Counted from the first letter of the stretch, positions 1 through 8,917 are shown. The stretch: DNA of 64,000 nt from Denitratimonas tolerans (GCF_037203605.1 NZ_JBBDHC010000004.1:62001-126000); one strand, 5' to 3'. Translations and numbers: made by a program. The notes: a model not told the origin generated them from the letters alone.

Positions 1-1206
1 GGTCTCGGTGAGAAAGCAGCGGCCGTGCGCGAGGCGCGCAAGGCCAAGATGGGTGGCGATGCCCTGCCCCAGATCGGCGAAGCTGTCACGTCGCCCGAGC
101 GCGCGGCCGGCGATGCCGGGCGCGAAGGCCAGCAGCGGCACGCGCTCGCGGGTGTGGTCGCTGCCCGGCCAGGTCGGATCGCAGCCGTGGTCGGCGCTCA
201 TCACCAGCAGATCGTGCGGGCGCAGCGCGGCGAGAACCTCGGGCAGGCGCGCATCGAAATGCTCCAGCGCCACGCCGTAGCCCAATGCGTTGCGGCGGTG
301 CCCGTACACGCTGTCGAAATCGACGAAGTTGGTGGCGATCAGGGCACCGTCACCGGTCTCGGCCATGGCGCTGAGCGTGGCGTCGAACAGGGCGTCGTGG
401 CCGTTGCCCTTGAGCGCACGGGTGACGCCGCGCGCGGCGAAGATGTCGCTGATCTTGCCGACCGACACCACCTCGCGGCCGGCGGCACGGGCGACATCCA
501 GCAGGGTCGGCGCGGGCGGCTCCAGCGCATAGTCGCGGCGGTTGCCGGTGCGCACGTAGCCGTCGCGCGCGGTGCCGATGAACGGCCGCGCGATGACCCG
601 GCCGATGTTCCACGGCCCCAGCAGTTCGCGCGCCAGCACGCACAGATCGAGCAGGCGCTGCAGGCCGAAGTGCTCCTCGTGCGCGGCGATCTGGAACACC
701 GAGTCGGCCGAGGTATAGACGATGGGCTTGCCGCTGGCAATGTGCTCCTCGCCCAGGCGCGCAATGATCTCGGTGCCCGAGGCGTGGCAGTTGCCGAGCA
801 CGCCGGGCAGCCTGCCGCGCGTGACGAGGGCATCGAGGAGTTCGGGCGGAAACGTGTTTTCCGGCGCATCGAACAGGCCAAACGCCGTTTCCAGCACCAC
901 GCCGGCGCTTTCCCAGTGGCCGGAAGGCGTGTCCTTGCCGCTGGATCGCTCCGCCATGCAGCCCCACAGGCTTGCCGGTTCGGGCAGATTTTCAAAGCCC
1001 GGTGCCGGCGCACCGACCGACAGCGCATGCGCCTGCGGCAGGCCCAGGCGCGTGAGGTTCGGCAGCCGCAGCGGCCCGCGCGCATCCGCCGCACAGGCGG
1101 CGGCGATGTGGCCGAAGGTATCGGCACCTTCGTCGCCGTAGGCGACGGCATCGGGGGCACCGCCAAGGCCGAGGGAGTCGAGCACCAGCCAGATCGCCCG
1201 CGCCAT
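1..1206 (-). CDS. deoB: Phosphopentomutase, 3' end cut by window edge
   Basis: Interconverts (deoxy)ribose 1-phosphate and 5-phosphate in nucleoside catabolism; a cytosolic alkaline-phosphatase-superfamily metalloenzyme. From the ATG at 1206 the frame reads MARAIWLVLDSLGLGGAPDA, the usual DeoB N-terminus with its metal-binding Asp. Further in are SSGKDTPSGHWE, containing the catalytic Thr region, then GKISDIFA, TNFVDFD and MSADHGCDPT with the metal-binding Asp and His residues. No stop occurs before base 1. The 402 visible residues are already near the family length, so only a few are missing. Its start lies 4 nt after the deoC stop and its ribosome-binding site is inside deoC, so the two are one operon. 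Confidence 0.95.
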   Translation of the reverse strand, partial: MARAIWLVLDSLGLGGAPDAVAYGDEGADTFGHIAAACAADARGPLRLPNLTRLGLPQAHALSVGAPAPGFENLPEPASLWGCMAERSSGKDTPSGHWESAGVVLETAFGLFDAPENTFPPELLDALVTRGRLPGVLGNCHASGTEIIARLGEEHIASGKPIVYTSADSVFQIAAHEEHFGLQRLLDLCVLARELLGPWNIGRVIARPFIGTARDGYVRTGNRRDYALEPPAPTLLDVARAAGREVVSVGKISDIFAARGVTRALKGNGHDALFDATLSAMAETGDGALIATNFVDFDSVYGHRRNALGYGVALEHFDARLPEVLAALRPHDLLVMSADHGCDPTWPGSDHTRERVPLLAFAPGIAGRALGRRDSFADLGQGIATHLGLARLAHGRCFLTET

Positions 1207-1210
1207 CGCC

Positions 1211-1945
1211 CTACTCCGCCAGCGCCGAAGTCACGGCACCCAGCAGCGCGCTGGCACCGAAACGGAAGTGCGCCGGCGTGATCCAGTCGGCACCGAAGCG
1301 GGCTTCGGCCAGCGCCAGATAGGCCTGCGCCTCGGCCAGCGTGCGCACGCCGCCGGCCGCCTTGAAGCCGCAGCGCCCGCCGCGCGCGGCGATGGCGTCG
1401 AGCATGACCGCGGCCGCTTCCAGCGTCGCATTGACCGGCACCTTGCCGGTGGAGGTCTTGAGGAAATCGACACCGACGTCGAGGCCGATATCGCTGGCTG
1501 CGCGGATCAGCCCGGGCGTGCCCAGTTCACCCGATTCCAGGATCAGCTTGAGGCTGATACCCGGCCCGCAGGCGGCGCGGCAGGCCTCCACGCCGGCGCG
1601 GGCCGTGGCCGCATCGCCCGTTTTCAGCGCGCGCCAGGCCAGCACCATGTCGATCTCGTCGGCACCGGCGGCGATGGCACGGCGGGTCTCGCGCACCACG
1701 CGATCCGGATCGCTGCCGCCATCGGGAAAGTTCACCACGGTCGCCACCTTCATCCCGCTTCCGGCCATGGCCTCGCGCACCGTGGTCACGTGTTCCGGAT
1801 ACACGCACAGCGCCGCCGGCAGCCCGTAGGGCGTGCGGGCCGATTCGCACAGCGCGCGGATCTTCGCGGGGGTGTCGTCTTCCCCCAGGCTGGTGAGGTC
1901 GAGCAGGCCGAGGATGCGGACCGCATCGGGAATGGCAGGGGGCAT
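1211..1945 (-). CDS. deoC: Deoxyribose-phosphate aldolase
   Basis: Cleaves 2-deoxyribose 5-phosphate to glyceraldehyde 3-phosphate and acetaldehyde, directly downstream of the DeoB product. The protein is a 244-residue TIM barrel. FLKTSTGK carries the Schiff-base Lys and GFKAAGGVRT the second active-site Lys; DEIDMVL holds the catalytic Asp. The ATG at 1945 (MPPAIPDAV) is chosen because the longer open frame to 2053 adds residues unlike any DeoC N-terminus. It is the first gene of a deoC-deoB pair and is transcribed away from cusC. No DeoR or CytR operator was recognised upstream. Confidence 0.95.
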   Translation of the reverse strand: MPPAIPDAVRILGLLDLTSLGEDDTPAKIRALCESARTPYGLPAALCVYPEHVTTVREAMAGSGMKVATVVNFPDGGSDPDRVVRETRRAIAAGADEIDMVLAWRALKTGDAATARAGVEACRAACGPGISLKLILESGELGTPGLIRAASDIGLDVGVDFLKTSTGKVPVNATLEAAAVMLDAIAARGGRCGFKAAGGVRTLAEAQAYLALAEARFGADWITPAHFRFGASALLGAVTSALAE

Positions 1946-2211
1946 GGCGCGGGCTCCGGCAGTGGTGGAAGTCTGCGCCACGAACAGGCAATCGGCCTTG
2001 ACGTGGCGCAAGCGGTGGGCGGATTCCAAAGGATACCTGCCCGCCGTCCGCACGGTGCCGCGGCGGCCGGCGCAAGCACCGCGAGCATCGCGCGAACCGC
2101 TGCGCCGCCCACCCCATCATTACGGCTTTGTCATCCTGGGCCATCCCGCCGACACCCGCGCTTCTTCAGACTCACGGGCTGCATCCATCACCCATCGTGG
2201 AGTGCGTCCGC

Positions 2212-3498
2212 ATGGCATCCCTCCAGGCCCGCTTCAGCGTGCCAGCCGCCTTCGCCGCGATTCTTGCCGCCGCCGCGGGCACGGCGAGCGCACGCGCGAT
2301 CGATCTCGACGAGGCCCTGCGCCTTGGCACCGAGCGCGCGCCCAGCCTGTCGGCCAGCGCCGCGCGCGAAGTCGCCGCCAGCCAAACCATCGCCAGCGCC
2401 GCCGCCCTGCCCGATCCGCGCCTGACCTTCGGCATTTCCGACTGGCCGGTCACCGGCCCCGACGCCTTCGACCTGCGCGCCGACGACATGACCAGCCAGC
2501 AGATCGGCCTGATGCAGGAATTTCCCGCACGCGCCAAGCGCGAGGCGCAGCGATCCATCGCGCGCGCGCAGTGGGGCCGGGCGCAGGACGTGAGCGTCGC
2601 CGAACGCGCGACGGTACGCCAGCGGGTAGCGCAGGCCTGGTTCGCGCTGTGGAGCGCACAGGCGCAGCGCGAGGCGCTGGAAGCCCTGCGCGAAACGTCC
2701 GATATTGCCGAACGGACCGCGCGGGCGCGGCTGTCCGGCGGCAGCGGCTCGGCCAGCGAAACCCTGGCCATCCAGGCCACCGCGCTGGCATTGGAGAACC
2801 GGATCGAGGCGGCGCAGGGCGACGTGGAATCGGCCGCCGCCGGGCTCGCGCGCTGGGTCGATGGCGAGGCCGATCCGCCCACCGCATCCGGCACGCTGCC
2901 CGACCTGCGCCAGCTGCGCATCGCCGAAGATCGCCTGCTGGCGAACCTTGACCAGCTCGCCCCGCTTCTGCCCTGGGCCGGCAGCGAGCGCGTGGCCGAA
3001 GCCGAGGTGGATGCGGCGCTGGCGCAAAAGCGCCCGGACTACGGCCTGGCGCTGAGCTACGGCCGGCGCGACCGATCTCCCGAGGGCGGGTCACGCAGCG
3101 ACATGCTGATGCTGGAGTTTTCCGTCGGCCTGCCGCTGTTCGCACGCAATCGTCAGGACCGCACCATCGCCGCACGCCGCGCCGACCTGGACGCCGCGGT
3201 CGCCGAACGCGACGAGGCCCGCCGCGAACAGCGCGAGTCGCTGCGCCGCACCCTCGCGGACTGGCGCGCGCAGGTGCGCCAGCTGGATCGCATCGAACAC
3301 CACGCCCTGCCGCTGGCGCACGACCGTTCCGCCGTGGCGCTGGCGGCCTATGGAGCCGGTGGCGAACTGCAGCCCTGGATCGAGGCGCGCCGCGACGAAA
3401 TCGAACTCACCATCGAACACGCCCGGCTTCAGGGCGAACTCGGCCGCATCTGGGCGGCGCTGGCCTGGCTGTTGCCCGACGAGGTATCCACTCCATGA
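2212..3498 (+). CDS. cusC: Outer-membrane efflux protein of copper/silver RND pump (TolC family)
   Basis: Forms the outer-membrane and periplasmic exit duct for the CusBA pump. 428 residues. The ATG at 2212 (MASLQARFSV) has GGAG upstream and gives a clean Sec signal peptide ending ASARA near residue 29, with no lipobox Cys. Long Ala/Glu/Arg-rich helices and two internal OEP repeats follow; PDPRLTFGISDWP and EFSVGLPLFARNRQ are typical of the heavy-metal subfamily. The stop overlaps the next start by 4 nt (ATGA), indicating coupling to cusB. The name rests on its neighbours and could equally be written czcC-like. Confidence 0.87.
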   Translation: MASLQARFSVPAAFAAILAAAAGTASARAIDLDEALRLGTERAPSLSASAAREVAASQTIASAAALPDPRLTFGISDWPVTGPDAFDLRADDMTSQQIGLMQEFPARAKREAQRSIARAQWGRAQDVSVAERATVRQRVAQAWFALWSAQAQREALEALRETSDIAERTARARLSGGSGSASETLAIQATALALENRIEAAQGDVESAAAGLARWVDGEADPPTASGTLPDLRQLRIAEDRLLANLDQLAPLLPWAGSERVAEAEVDAALAQKRPDYGLALSYGRRDRSPEGGSRSDMLMLEFSVGLPLFARNRQDRTIAARRADLDAAVAERDEARREQRESLRRTLADWRAQVRQLDRIEHHALPLAHDRSAVALAAYGAGGELQPWIEARRDEIELTIEHARLQGELGRIWAALAWLLPDEVSTP

Positions 3499-4994
3499 AC
3501 CTGCGATTCCATCCTGCATTCCTCCTCCTTGTCGCGTCCGTCGTGCTGTTCATCGGATTCCGCCTCGGGATTTCATGGAACGCCGGCCGCGACCCGGGCC
3601 ATGCCGAGCACGCCGGCGGCGAATCGTCCGCTGCGGCACATCGCGAGGTGCTCTACTGGTACGACCCGATGGTGCCGAACCAGCGCTTCGACAAGCCCGG
3701 AAAGTCGCCTTTCATGGACATGGATCTCGTGCCGCGCTACGCCGACGAGGCGGCGCAGGCACAGGTGCGAATCGACCCGGGCGTGCAGCAGAACCTGGGC
3801 ATCCGCACCAGCGAGGTGAAGGCCGGCCGCCTGGAATCGGACATCACGGTTCCCGGCACGCTGACCTGGGACCTGCGGCATGAGGCGGTGGTCGCGGCGC
3901 GGGTGGAAGGGCTTGTGGAACGGGTGGACGTGCGCGCGCCGTTTACCGCCGTGCGCCGGGGCCAGCGCCTCGCGCTGATGCGCGCGCCGCAGTGGAGCAG
4001 CGCTGCGGCTGAAACACGTGCGCTGGATGCAGCGCAGTCCCCGGCCGCGCGCTCGCTGCAGGATGCCTCGCGCCAGCGCCTGCGCGCGCTCGGGCTGCCC
4101 GGCAGCGCCAGCGGTTCCGGCACGCTGGCGCTGCTCGCTCCGCACGATGGCGTGGTCAGCGAGGTGCTGGTGCGCGAGGGTGAAACCGTGGCGGCCGGCG
4201 CACCGCTGTTTCGCGTCGCCCGTCTCGACACGCTCTGGCTGGAGGCCGCGATCCCGCAGGCGGACGCCGCCCGCCTTGCCGCCGGGCTCGCGGTCGAAGC
4301 GCGCGTTGACGCACGCCCCGGCGAGGTCTTTGCCGGCCATGTCGAATCCCTGCTGCCGCAGGTGGACGCCGCCAGCCGCACCCAGCCGGCCCGCATCGTG
4401 CTCGACAACCAGGACGGTCGACTGGCACCGGGCATGTTCGCGCGCGTCACCCTGATACCGCCAGCCGGCCCGCGCGTGGCGCTGATTCCGACCGATGCAC
4501 TGGTCTCCACCGGCAGCGACAGCCGCGTGATCGTGCAGCGCCACGACGGCAGCTTCGCGCCGGTACGGGTACAGCCCGGGCGCAGCGCCGGCGGCACGAC
4601 GGAAATCCTTTCCGGTCTGGCCGAAGGCGACCGGGTGGTGACCTCGGGCCAGTTCCTGATCGACTCGGAGGCCAGCCTCTCCGGCGCGCTGGAGCGCCTC
4701 GCCACGCCCTCCCCGGACCACTCCGCGATGGACCACTCCGCGATGGACCACTCCGCAATGGACCACTCCGCGATGGACCACTCCGCGATGGACCACTCCG
4801 CGATGGACCACTCCGCGATGGACCACTCCGCAATGGACCACTCCACGATGGATCATTCCGCGATGGACCATTCCAGCCACCGCGCGAATCCGGCCCTGCA
4901 GCCGGGTGCGGTCGAGCGGGACGACGCGCAGGGGCACGTTGATCACGTTGATCACGTTGATCACGCCAATCACGGCAAGGATCCGACCCCGTGA
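3495..4994 (+). CDS. cusB: Copper/silver efflux RND periplasmic adaptor with His/Met-rich tail
   Basis: Membrane-fusion protein linking CusA to CusC and passing Cu(I)/Ag(I) to the pump. 499 residues. An N-terminal anchor helix (about 7-25) is followed by a heavy-metal-binding domain at 54-82 (YWYDPMVPNQRFDKPGK, then PFMDMDLVP). The usual barrel-sandwich, hairpin and beta-barrel adaptor core runs to about residue 400. Residues 408-460 are eleven DHSAM-type pentads, followed by a DHV/DHAN stretch near the C-terminus. The His/Met/Asp tail is unusually long for the family and probably binds Cu(I) or Ag(I); this is inference. It overlaps both neighbours by 4 nt. Confidence 0.9.
   Translation: MNLRFHPAFLLLVASVVLFIGFRLGISWNAGRDPGHAEHAGGESSAAAHREVLYWYDPMVPNQRFDKPGKSPFMDMDLVPRYADEAAQAQVRIDPGVQQNLGIRTSEVKAGRLESDITVPGTLTWDLRHEAVVAARVEGLVERVDVRAPFTAVRRGQRLALMRAPQWSSAAAETRALDAAQSPAARSLQDASRQRLRALGLPGSASGSGTLALLAPHDGVVSEVLVREGETVAAGAPLFRVARLDTLWLEAAIPQADAARLAAGLAVEARVDARPGEVFAGHVESLLPQVDAASRTQPARIVLDNQDGRLAPGMFARVTLIPPAGPRVALIPTDALVSTGSDSRVIVQRHDGSFAPVRVQPGRSAGGTTEILSGLAEGDRVVTSGQFLIDSEASLSGALERLATPSPDHSAMDHSAMDHSAMDHSAMDHSAMDHSAMDHSAMDHSAMDHSTMDHSAMDHSSHRANPALQPGAVERDDAQGHVDHVDHVDHANHGKDPTP
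4716..4874 (+). repeat. 15-bp tandem repeat encoding DHSAM pentads in cusB
   Basis: Ten full copies and one 9-nt partial copy of the unit gaccactccgcgatg, in frame. Differences are almost all silent: units 3 and 8 use gca for Ala, unit 9 has Thr, and unit 10 has gat/cat. This indicates recent unit duplication. A second short tandem, cacgttgat x3, lies at 4935-4961 and encodes HVD units. Copy number is likely to vary between strains. Confidence 0.97.
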
Positions 4995-7900
4995 TCGCGC
5001 GCCTGATCCACGCCTGCATCGCCAACCGCGCCCTGGTGCTGATGGCGGCCGCGCTGCTGGCCGCGGTCGGCGTCTGGTCGGTGCGCAACACCCCGCTCGA
5101 CGCCCTGCCCGACCTCTCCGACACCCAGGTCATCGTGCGAACCCAGTGGGCCGGCCAGCCGCCGCAGGTGGTTGAAGACCAGATCACCTATCCGCTCGCG
5201 ACCACCCTGCTTTCGGTGCCGGGCGTGGCGACGGTGCGGGCCTTCTCCATGTTCGGGGATTCCTTCGTCTACATCCTGTTCGACGATGACACCGACCTTT
5301 ACTGGGCGCGTTCGCGGGTACTCGAATACCTCAGCCAGATTCGGGATCGCCTGCCCGCCGGCGTCAATCCGGCGCTGGGGCCCGATGCCACCGGCCTGGG
5401 CTGGATCTACCAGTACGCGCTGGTCGACCGCTCCGGCCGGCGCGACATCGGCGAACTGCGCGCCCTGCAGGACTGGTTCCTCTCCTACGAGCTGCGCACG
5501 ATCCCGGACGTGGCCGAAGTGGCCAGCGTGGGCGGCGCGGTGCGCGCCTGGCAGATCGAACCCGATCCCGCCGCGCTGGCCGCACGCGGCATCGGTTTCG
5601 AGCAGATCGCCGAGGCCATCACCGCCGCCAACGGTGCCACCGGCGGCTCGGTGATCGAGCAGGGCGAGGCCGACATGATGGTGCGCAGCGAAGGCCGGCT
5701 GCGCAGCCGCGAGGATTTCGAGCGCGTGCCGGTGGCGATCGACGGCCCGGTGCCGGTACTCCTGGGCGAGATTGCGCGGGTGACGCGCGGACCGACCTTT
5801 CGCCGCGGTATCGCCGAGCTGGACGGCGAAGGCGAGGTCGTGGGCGGCATCATCGTGTTGCGCAGCGGCAAGGATGCGCTCGGCGCCATCGAGCGGGTGA
5901 AGGCGCGTCTGTCCGAGCTGTCCGCCAGCCTGCCCGAAGGCGTGCAGATCGTGCCGGTCTACGACCGCTCCGAGCTGATCCTCGATGCGGTCCACAACCT
6001 CACCGGCAAGCTGGCTGAAGAGTTCCTCGTGGTGGCGCTGGTGTGCCTGCTGTTCCTCTGGCACCTGCGCTCGGCCCTGGTCGCCGTGATCACGCTGCCG
6101 CTGGGAATCCTGGCCGCCTTCATCGTGATGCAGTGGCAGGGCATCACCGCCAACCTGCTCTCGCTCGGCGGCATCGCGATTGCCGTCGGTGCCATGGTCG
6201 ATGCCGCCGTGGTGATGATCGAGAACGCCCACAAGCACCTGGAACACTGGCGCGACGAGCACGGCGAAGCCCCGACCGGCGAGGCGCACTGGCGCCTGAT
6301 CGGCGAGGCCGCGGCCGAGGTCGGCCCGGCGCTGTTCGTGTGCCTGCTGGTCATCACGCTGTCCTTCATTCCGGTGTTCGCGCTGCAATCGCAGGAAGGC
6401 CGTCTGTTCTCGCCGCTGGCCTTTACCAAGACCTACGCCATGGCGGCGGCGGCCGGCCTGTCGGTGACGCTCATCCCGGTACTGATGGGCTATCTCATCC
6501 GCGGCCGCATCCGGCCCGAGCGCGAGAACCCGGCCAATCGCCTCCTGATCGTGGCCTATCGCCCGCTGCTCGACCTCAGCCTGCGCCATCCCTGGACCAC
6601 GCTGGCGCTGGGGGCGGTGCTCATCGCCGTCACCGCCGTGCCGCTCGCGCGCGTGGGCAGCGAGTTCATGCCGACGCTCGATGAGGGCAGTCTGGTCTAC
6701 ATGCCCACCGCCCTGCCCGGGCTTTCGGCCGACAAGGCGCGCCAGCTGCTGCAGCTGACCGACCGCATGATCAAGACCGTGCCCGAAGTGGAGCACGTCT
6801 TCGGCAAGGCCGGGCGCGCGGAAACCGCCACGGATCCCGCTCCCATCGAAATGCTGGAAACCACCATCACCTTCAAGCCCCGCGACCAGTGGCGTCCCGG
6901 CATGACGCCGCAGCGGCTGCGCGAGGCGCTCGATGCCGCGGTCCAGGTGCCGGGCCTGAGCAACTTCTGGATCCCGCCCATCCGCAACCGCATCGACATG
7001 CTCGCCACCGGCATCAAGAGCCCGATCGGGATCAAGGTGAGCGGCCCGGATCTTGCGCTGATCGACGACATCGGGACGCGCATCGAACAGGTCGCACGCA
7101 CCGTGCCCGGCGTCAGCTCCGCGCTCGCCGAGCGCGTCAGCGGCGGTCGCTACGTGGATGTGAAGGTGCGCACCGACGCGGCGGCGCGCTACGGCCTGCG
7201 CCAGGCCGACGTGCAGCGTCTCGTGGCGATGGCCGTGGGCGGCGAGCCCATCGGCGAAGCCCTGGAAGGGCGGGAGCGCTATCCCATCGTGGTGCGCTAT
7301 CCGCGCACCCAGCGCGATTCGGTGGCCGCCCTGACGCGCCTGCCCATCATCGCGCCCGGCGGCGCGCAGCTCGCCCTGGGCCAGATTGCCGAGATCGCCA
7401 TCCATGCGGGCCCGCCCATGCTGCGCAGCGAGAACGCGCGCCTGACGGGTTACGTCTACATCGACGTGGCCGGACGCGACCTCGGCTCGGTGGTCGCCGA
7501 CCTGCAGCGCACGGTCGGCGACCAGGTCACGCTGCCGCCCGGCTACAGCCTGGGCTGGTCGGGGCAGTTCGAATACCTGGAGCGCGCCGGCGCACGCCTG
7601 GCCTGGGTGATCCCGATCGCGCTGGCGATCATCTTCATCCTTATCTGGACCGTGTTCCGCGATCCGGGCGAAGTCGCGATCATCCTCCTGAGCCTGCCGC
7701 TGGCGCTGGTCGGCGGGCTGTGGCTGATCTGGCTGCTGGGCCACGCGGTCTCGGTCGCCACCCTGATCGGCTTCATCGCCCTGGGCGGCCTGGCCGCCGA
7801 GTTCGGCGTGATCATGCTGGTCTACCTGCGCCAGGCCTGGAGCAAACGCCTCGCCGCCGGTGCCGCGCCGGATCTCGCCACGCTCGAAGCCGCGATCCGC

Positions 7901-8122
7901 GAGGGCGCGGTCCAGCGCGTGCGGCCCAAGGCGATGACGGTGGCGGTGATCCTCGCCGGCCTGTTCCCGCTCTTCATCGGCGAAGGTGCCGGCTCGGAAA
8001 TCATGCAGCGCATCGCCGCCCCCATGGTCGGCGGCATGATCACCGCACCGCTGCTCTCGATGCTGGTGATCCCGGCGGGATTCCTGCTGCTGCACCGCAA
8101 GCGCGCACCGCGCGCCGCTTGA
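4991..8122 (+). CDS. cusA: Copper/silver efflux RND permease CusA
   Basis: Inner-membrane proton-driven pump of the heavy-metal-efflux RND family, 1043 residues. The whole sequence parallels E. coli CusA, including DALPDLSDTQVI near the N-terminus and GAMVDAAVVMIENAHK with the proton-relay Asp in TM4. The three methionines of the periplasmic Cu/Ag path are present at about 571 (DEGSLVYMP), 621 (IEMLETTI) and 670 (NRIDMLATGIKSP). This favours monovalent copper/silver over Zn/Co/Cd. The start is GTG, overlapping the cusB stop as GTGA, so all three genes are translationally coupled. Confidence 0.95.
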   Translation: MIARLIHACIANRALVLMAAALLAAVGVWSVRNTPLDALPDLSDTQVIVRTQWAGQPPQVVEDQITYPLATTLLSVPGVATVRAFSMFGDSFVYILFDDDTDLYWARSRVLEYLSQIRDRLPAGVNPALGPDATGLGWIYQYALVDRSGRRDIGELRALQDWFLSYELRTIPDVAEVASVGGAVRAWQIEPDPAALAARGIGFEQIAEAITAANGATGGSVIEQGEADMMVRSEGRLRSREDFERVPVAIDGPVPVLLGEIARVTRGPTFRRGIAELDGEGEVVGGIIVLRSGKDALGAIERVKARLSELSASLPEGVQIVPVYDRSELILDAVHNLTGKLAEEFLVVALVCLLFLWHLRSALVAVITLPLGILAAFIVMQWQGITANLLSLGGIAIAVGAMVDAAVVMIENAHKHLEHWRDEHGEAPTGEAHWRLIGEAAAEVGPALFVCLLVITLSFIPVFALQSQEGRLFSPLAFTKTYAMAAAAGLSVTLIPVLMGYLIRGRIRPERENPANRLLIVAYRPLLDLSLRHPWTTLALGAVLIAVTAVPLARVGSEFMPTLDEGSLVYMPTALPGLSADKARQLLQLTDRMIKTVPEVEHVFGKAGRAETATDPAPIEMLETTITFKPRDQWRPGMTPQRLREALDAAVQVPGLSNFWIPPIRNRIDMLATGIKSPIGIKVSGPDLALIDDIGTRIEQVARTVPGVSSALAERVSGGRYVDVKVRTDAAARYGLRQADVQRLVAMAVGGEPIGEALEGRERYPIVVRYPRTQRDSVAALTRLPIIAPGGAQLALGQIAEIAIHAGPPMLRSENARLTGYVYIDVAGRDLGSVVADLQRTVGDQVTLPPGYSLGWSGQFEYLERAGARLAWVIPIALAIIFILIWTVFRDPGEVAIILLSLPLALVGGLWLIWLLGHAVSVATLIGFIALGGLAAEFGVIMLVYLRQAWSKRLAAGAAPDLATLEAAIREGAVQRVRPKAMTVAVILAGLFPLFIGEGAGSEIMQRIAAPMVGGMITAPLLSMLVIPAGFLLLHRKRAPRAA

Positions 8123-8151
8123 CTGAGACTCGGGGCCATTAAGGAGGTGCA

Positions 8152-8217
8152 TTGCTGGCGCAAGCACGGTCCTCAGGCCGGTCCGTGACCTTCAGCCAGT
8201 GGTGCCCCACGAGATGA
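8152..8217 (+). CDS. Possible 21-codon leader-like ORF (TTG start)
   Basis: A perfect 10-nt Shine-Dalgarno sequence (taaggaggtg, 8140-8149) sits 2 nt before a TTG at 8152. The frame encodes LLAQARSSGRS, then VTFSQWCPTR and a TGA that overlaps the ATG of the next small frame. The spacing is shorter than ideal. No family is recognised. It may be a translated leader, a relic or chance; only the ribosome-binding sequence is striking. Confidence 0.2.
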   Translation: MLAQARSSGRSVTFSQWCPTR

Positions 8218-8330
8218 GCGATCAAGACATTCAGTGGACACGAATTGTTGAGCTTGAGCTGGTGCCGCACCCGGCTCAACCCCGGCCGGAGATCACTGAA
8301 ATGGATTACGACATGAAGGATGGTTCGTGA
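8214..8330 (+). CDS. Possible 38-residue acidic small protein, unknown
   Basis: The ATG at 8214 overlaps the stop of the preceding mini-ORF (ATGA) and the frame runs to TGA at 8330. It starts MSDQDIQWTRIVELELVPHP and ends in an acidic MDYDMKDGS. There are no membrane segments or known motifs. Local base composition is less GC-rich than in neighbouring genes, suggesting either non-coding sequence or a remnant of acquired DNA beside the tRNA. Low confidence that it is a gene. Confidence 0.22.
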   Translation: MSDQDIQWTRIVELELVPHPAQPRPEITEMDYDMKDGS

Positions 8331-8363
8331 CAGATGCGCGTTCGCGCGGCTGTTGCTGGGCGC

Positions 8364-8397
8364 ACGAAAAAGCCGCCGGAATCGGCGGCTTTTTCGT
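8364..8397 (-). terminator. Rho-independent terminator after tRNA-Ser
   Basis: Perfect 15-bp inverted repeat acgaaaaagccgccg / cggcggctttttcgt with a gaat loop. On the minus strand it lies about 5 nt past the tRNA CCA end, with a GC stem followed by TTTTT. The A/T flanks make it usable in both directions, so it may also end any transcript running from cusA. Confidence 0.9.
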
Positions 8398-8402
8398 ATC
8401 GT

Positions 8403-8495
8403 TGGCGGAGTGAGAGGGATTCGAACCCTCGATGGAGCTTTTGACCCCATACTCCCTTAGCAGGGGAGCCCCTTCGGCCTCTCGGGCATCACTCC
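8403..8495 (-). tRNA. tRNA-Ser (anticodon GCU)
   Basis: 93 nt including an encoded CCA. The acceptor stem GGAGTGA pairs with TCACTCC. The anticodon stem CTCCC/GGGAG encloses CTGCTAA, giving anticodon GCT for AGC/AGU serine codons. The long variable arm and T-arm GAGGGTTCGAATCCCTC are typical of type II tRNA-Ser. It is transcribed leftwards toward the terminator at 8364-8397. Confidence 0.97.
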
Positions 8496-8686
8496 GTATG
8501 CAACGGCGACCCAGCGTGCTGGCGACGGCCTCACGGTGGACGCGGAAGGATACCGGGTCGGGCCGTCTCGGTAAAGACCATCCTGACGACGGCTCCGCGC
8601 GGCGCGCTGTCGCTGATCCGGCGGGGGTGCTGCAAGGTGCGGTGCTTGATCCAGGGGCATCAGGGAAAGTCTGAACCAGACTCCCA

Positions 8687-8782
8687 GTCATTCCAGCGAG
8701 GGCTGGCCGCTGCTGACGGACGAAGGTCGGTCCAATCCATTCCAAAAACAACAACACGGATCCCGGCCTTCGCCGGGATGAC
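8687..8782. repeat. REP-like palindromic pair
   Basis: gtcattccagcgagggctgg (8687-8706) and ccggccttcgccgggatgac (8763-8782) are inverted copies matching at 16 of 20 positions. The right arm itself folds as an 8-bp hairpin, atcccggc-cttc-gccgggat (8760-8779). The GTCATCCCGGCGAAGGCCGG consensus is a familiar dispersed intergenic element in proteobacteria. It lies in the roughly 550-nt gap between the tRNA and the carbonic anhydrase, where no protein-coding gene is supported. Confidence 0.75.
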
Positions 8783-8917
8783 GACTTGTTCAGACGCTGG
8801 GGTTTTCCCACGGCTTCCCCTGCGAAGACTAAACCCCGCGCCGGAGGCGTAGCCCCGACCTGCGAACCGTCTCCGTAGCCGGACGAGCCGCCGTGCGTTG
8901 CGCACCGCCGCGGGTCG

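Noticed and set aside
4716..4874. Regular 15-bp repeats that look CRISPR-like.
   Set aside because: There are no spacers: units are directly abutted, in frame, and encode a peptide tail of CusB.
4970..8167. A 1065-codon open frame antisense to cusA.
   Set aside because: It is the complement of a full-length, motif-rich CusA. The translation is low-complexity His/Asp/Arg/Gln-rich with no fold, as expected from high-GC third-position bias.
8139..8450. A minus-strand 103-codon frame through the tRNA-Ser region.
   Set aside because: It reads through the tRNA and its terminator. Coding there is not credible.
8403..8495. tRNA-Ser as an integration site for the cusCBA region.
   Set aside because: No duplicated tRNA 3' end or integrase was seen in the visible flank, and cusCBA base composition matches its neighbours.
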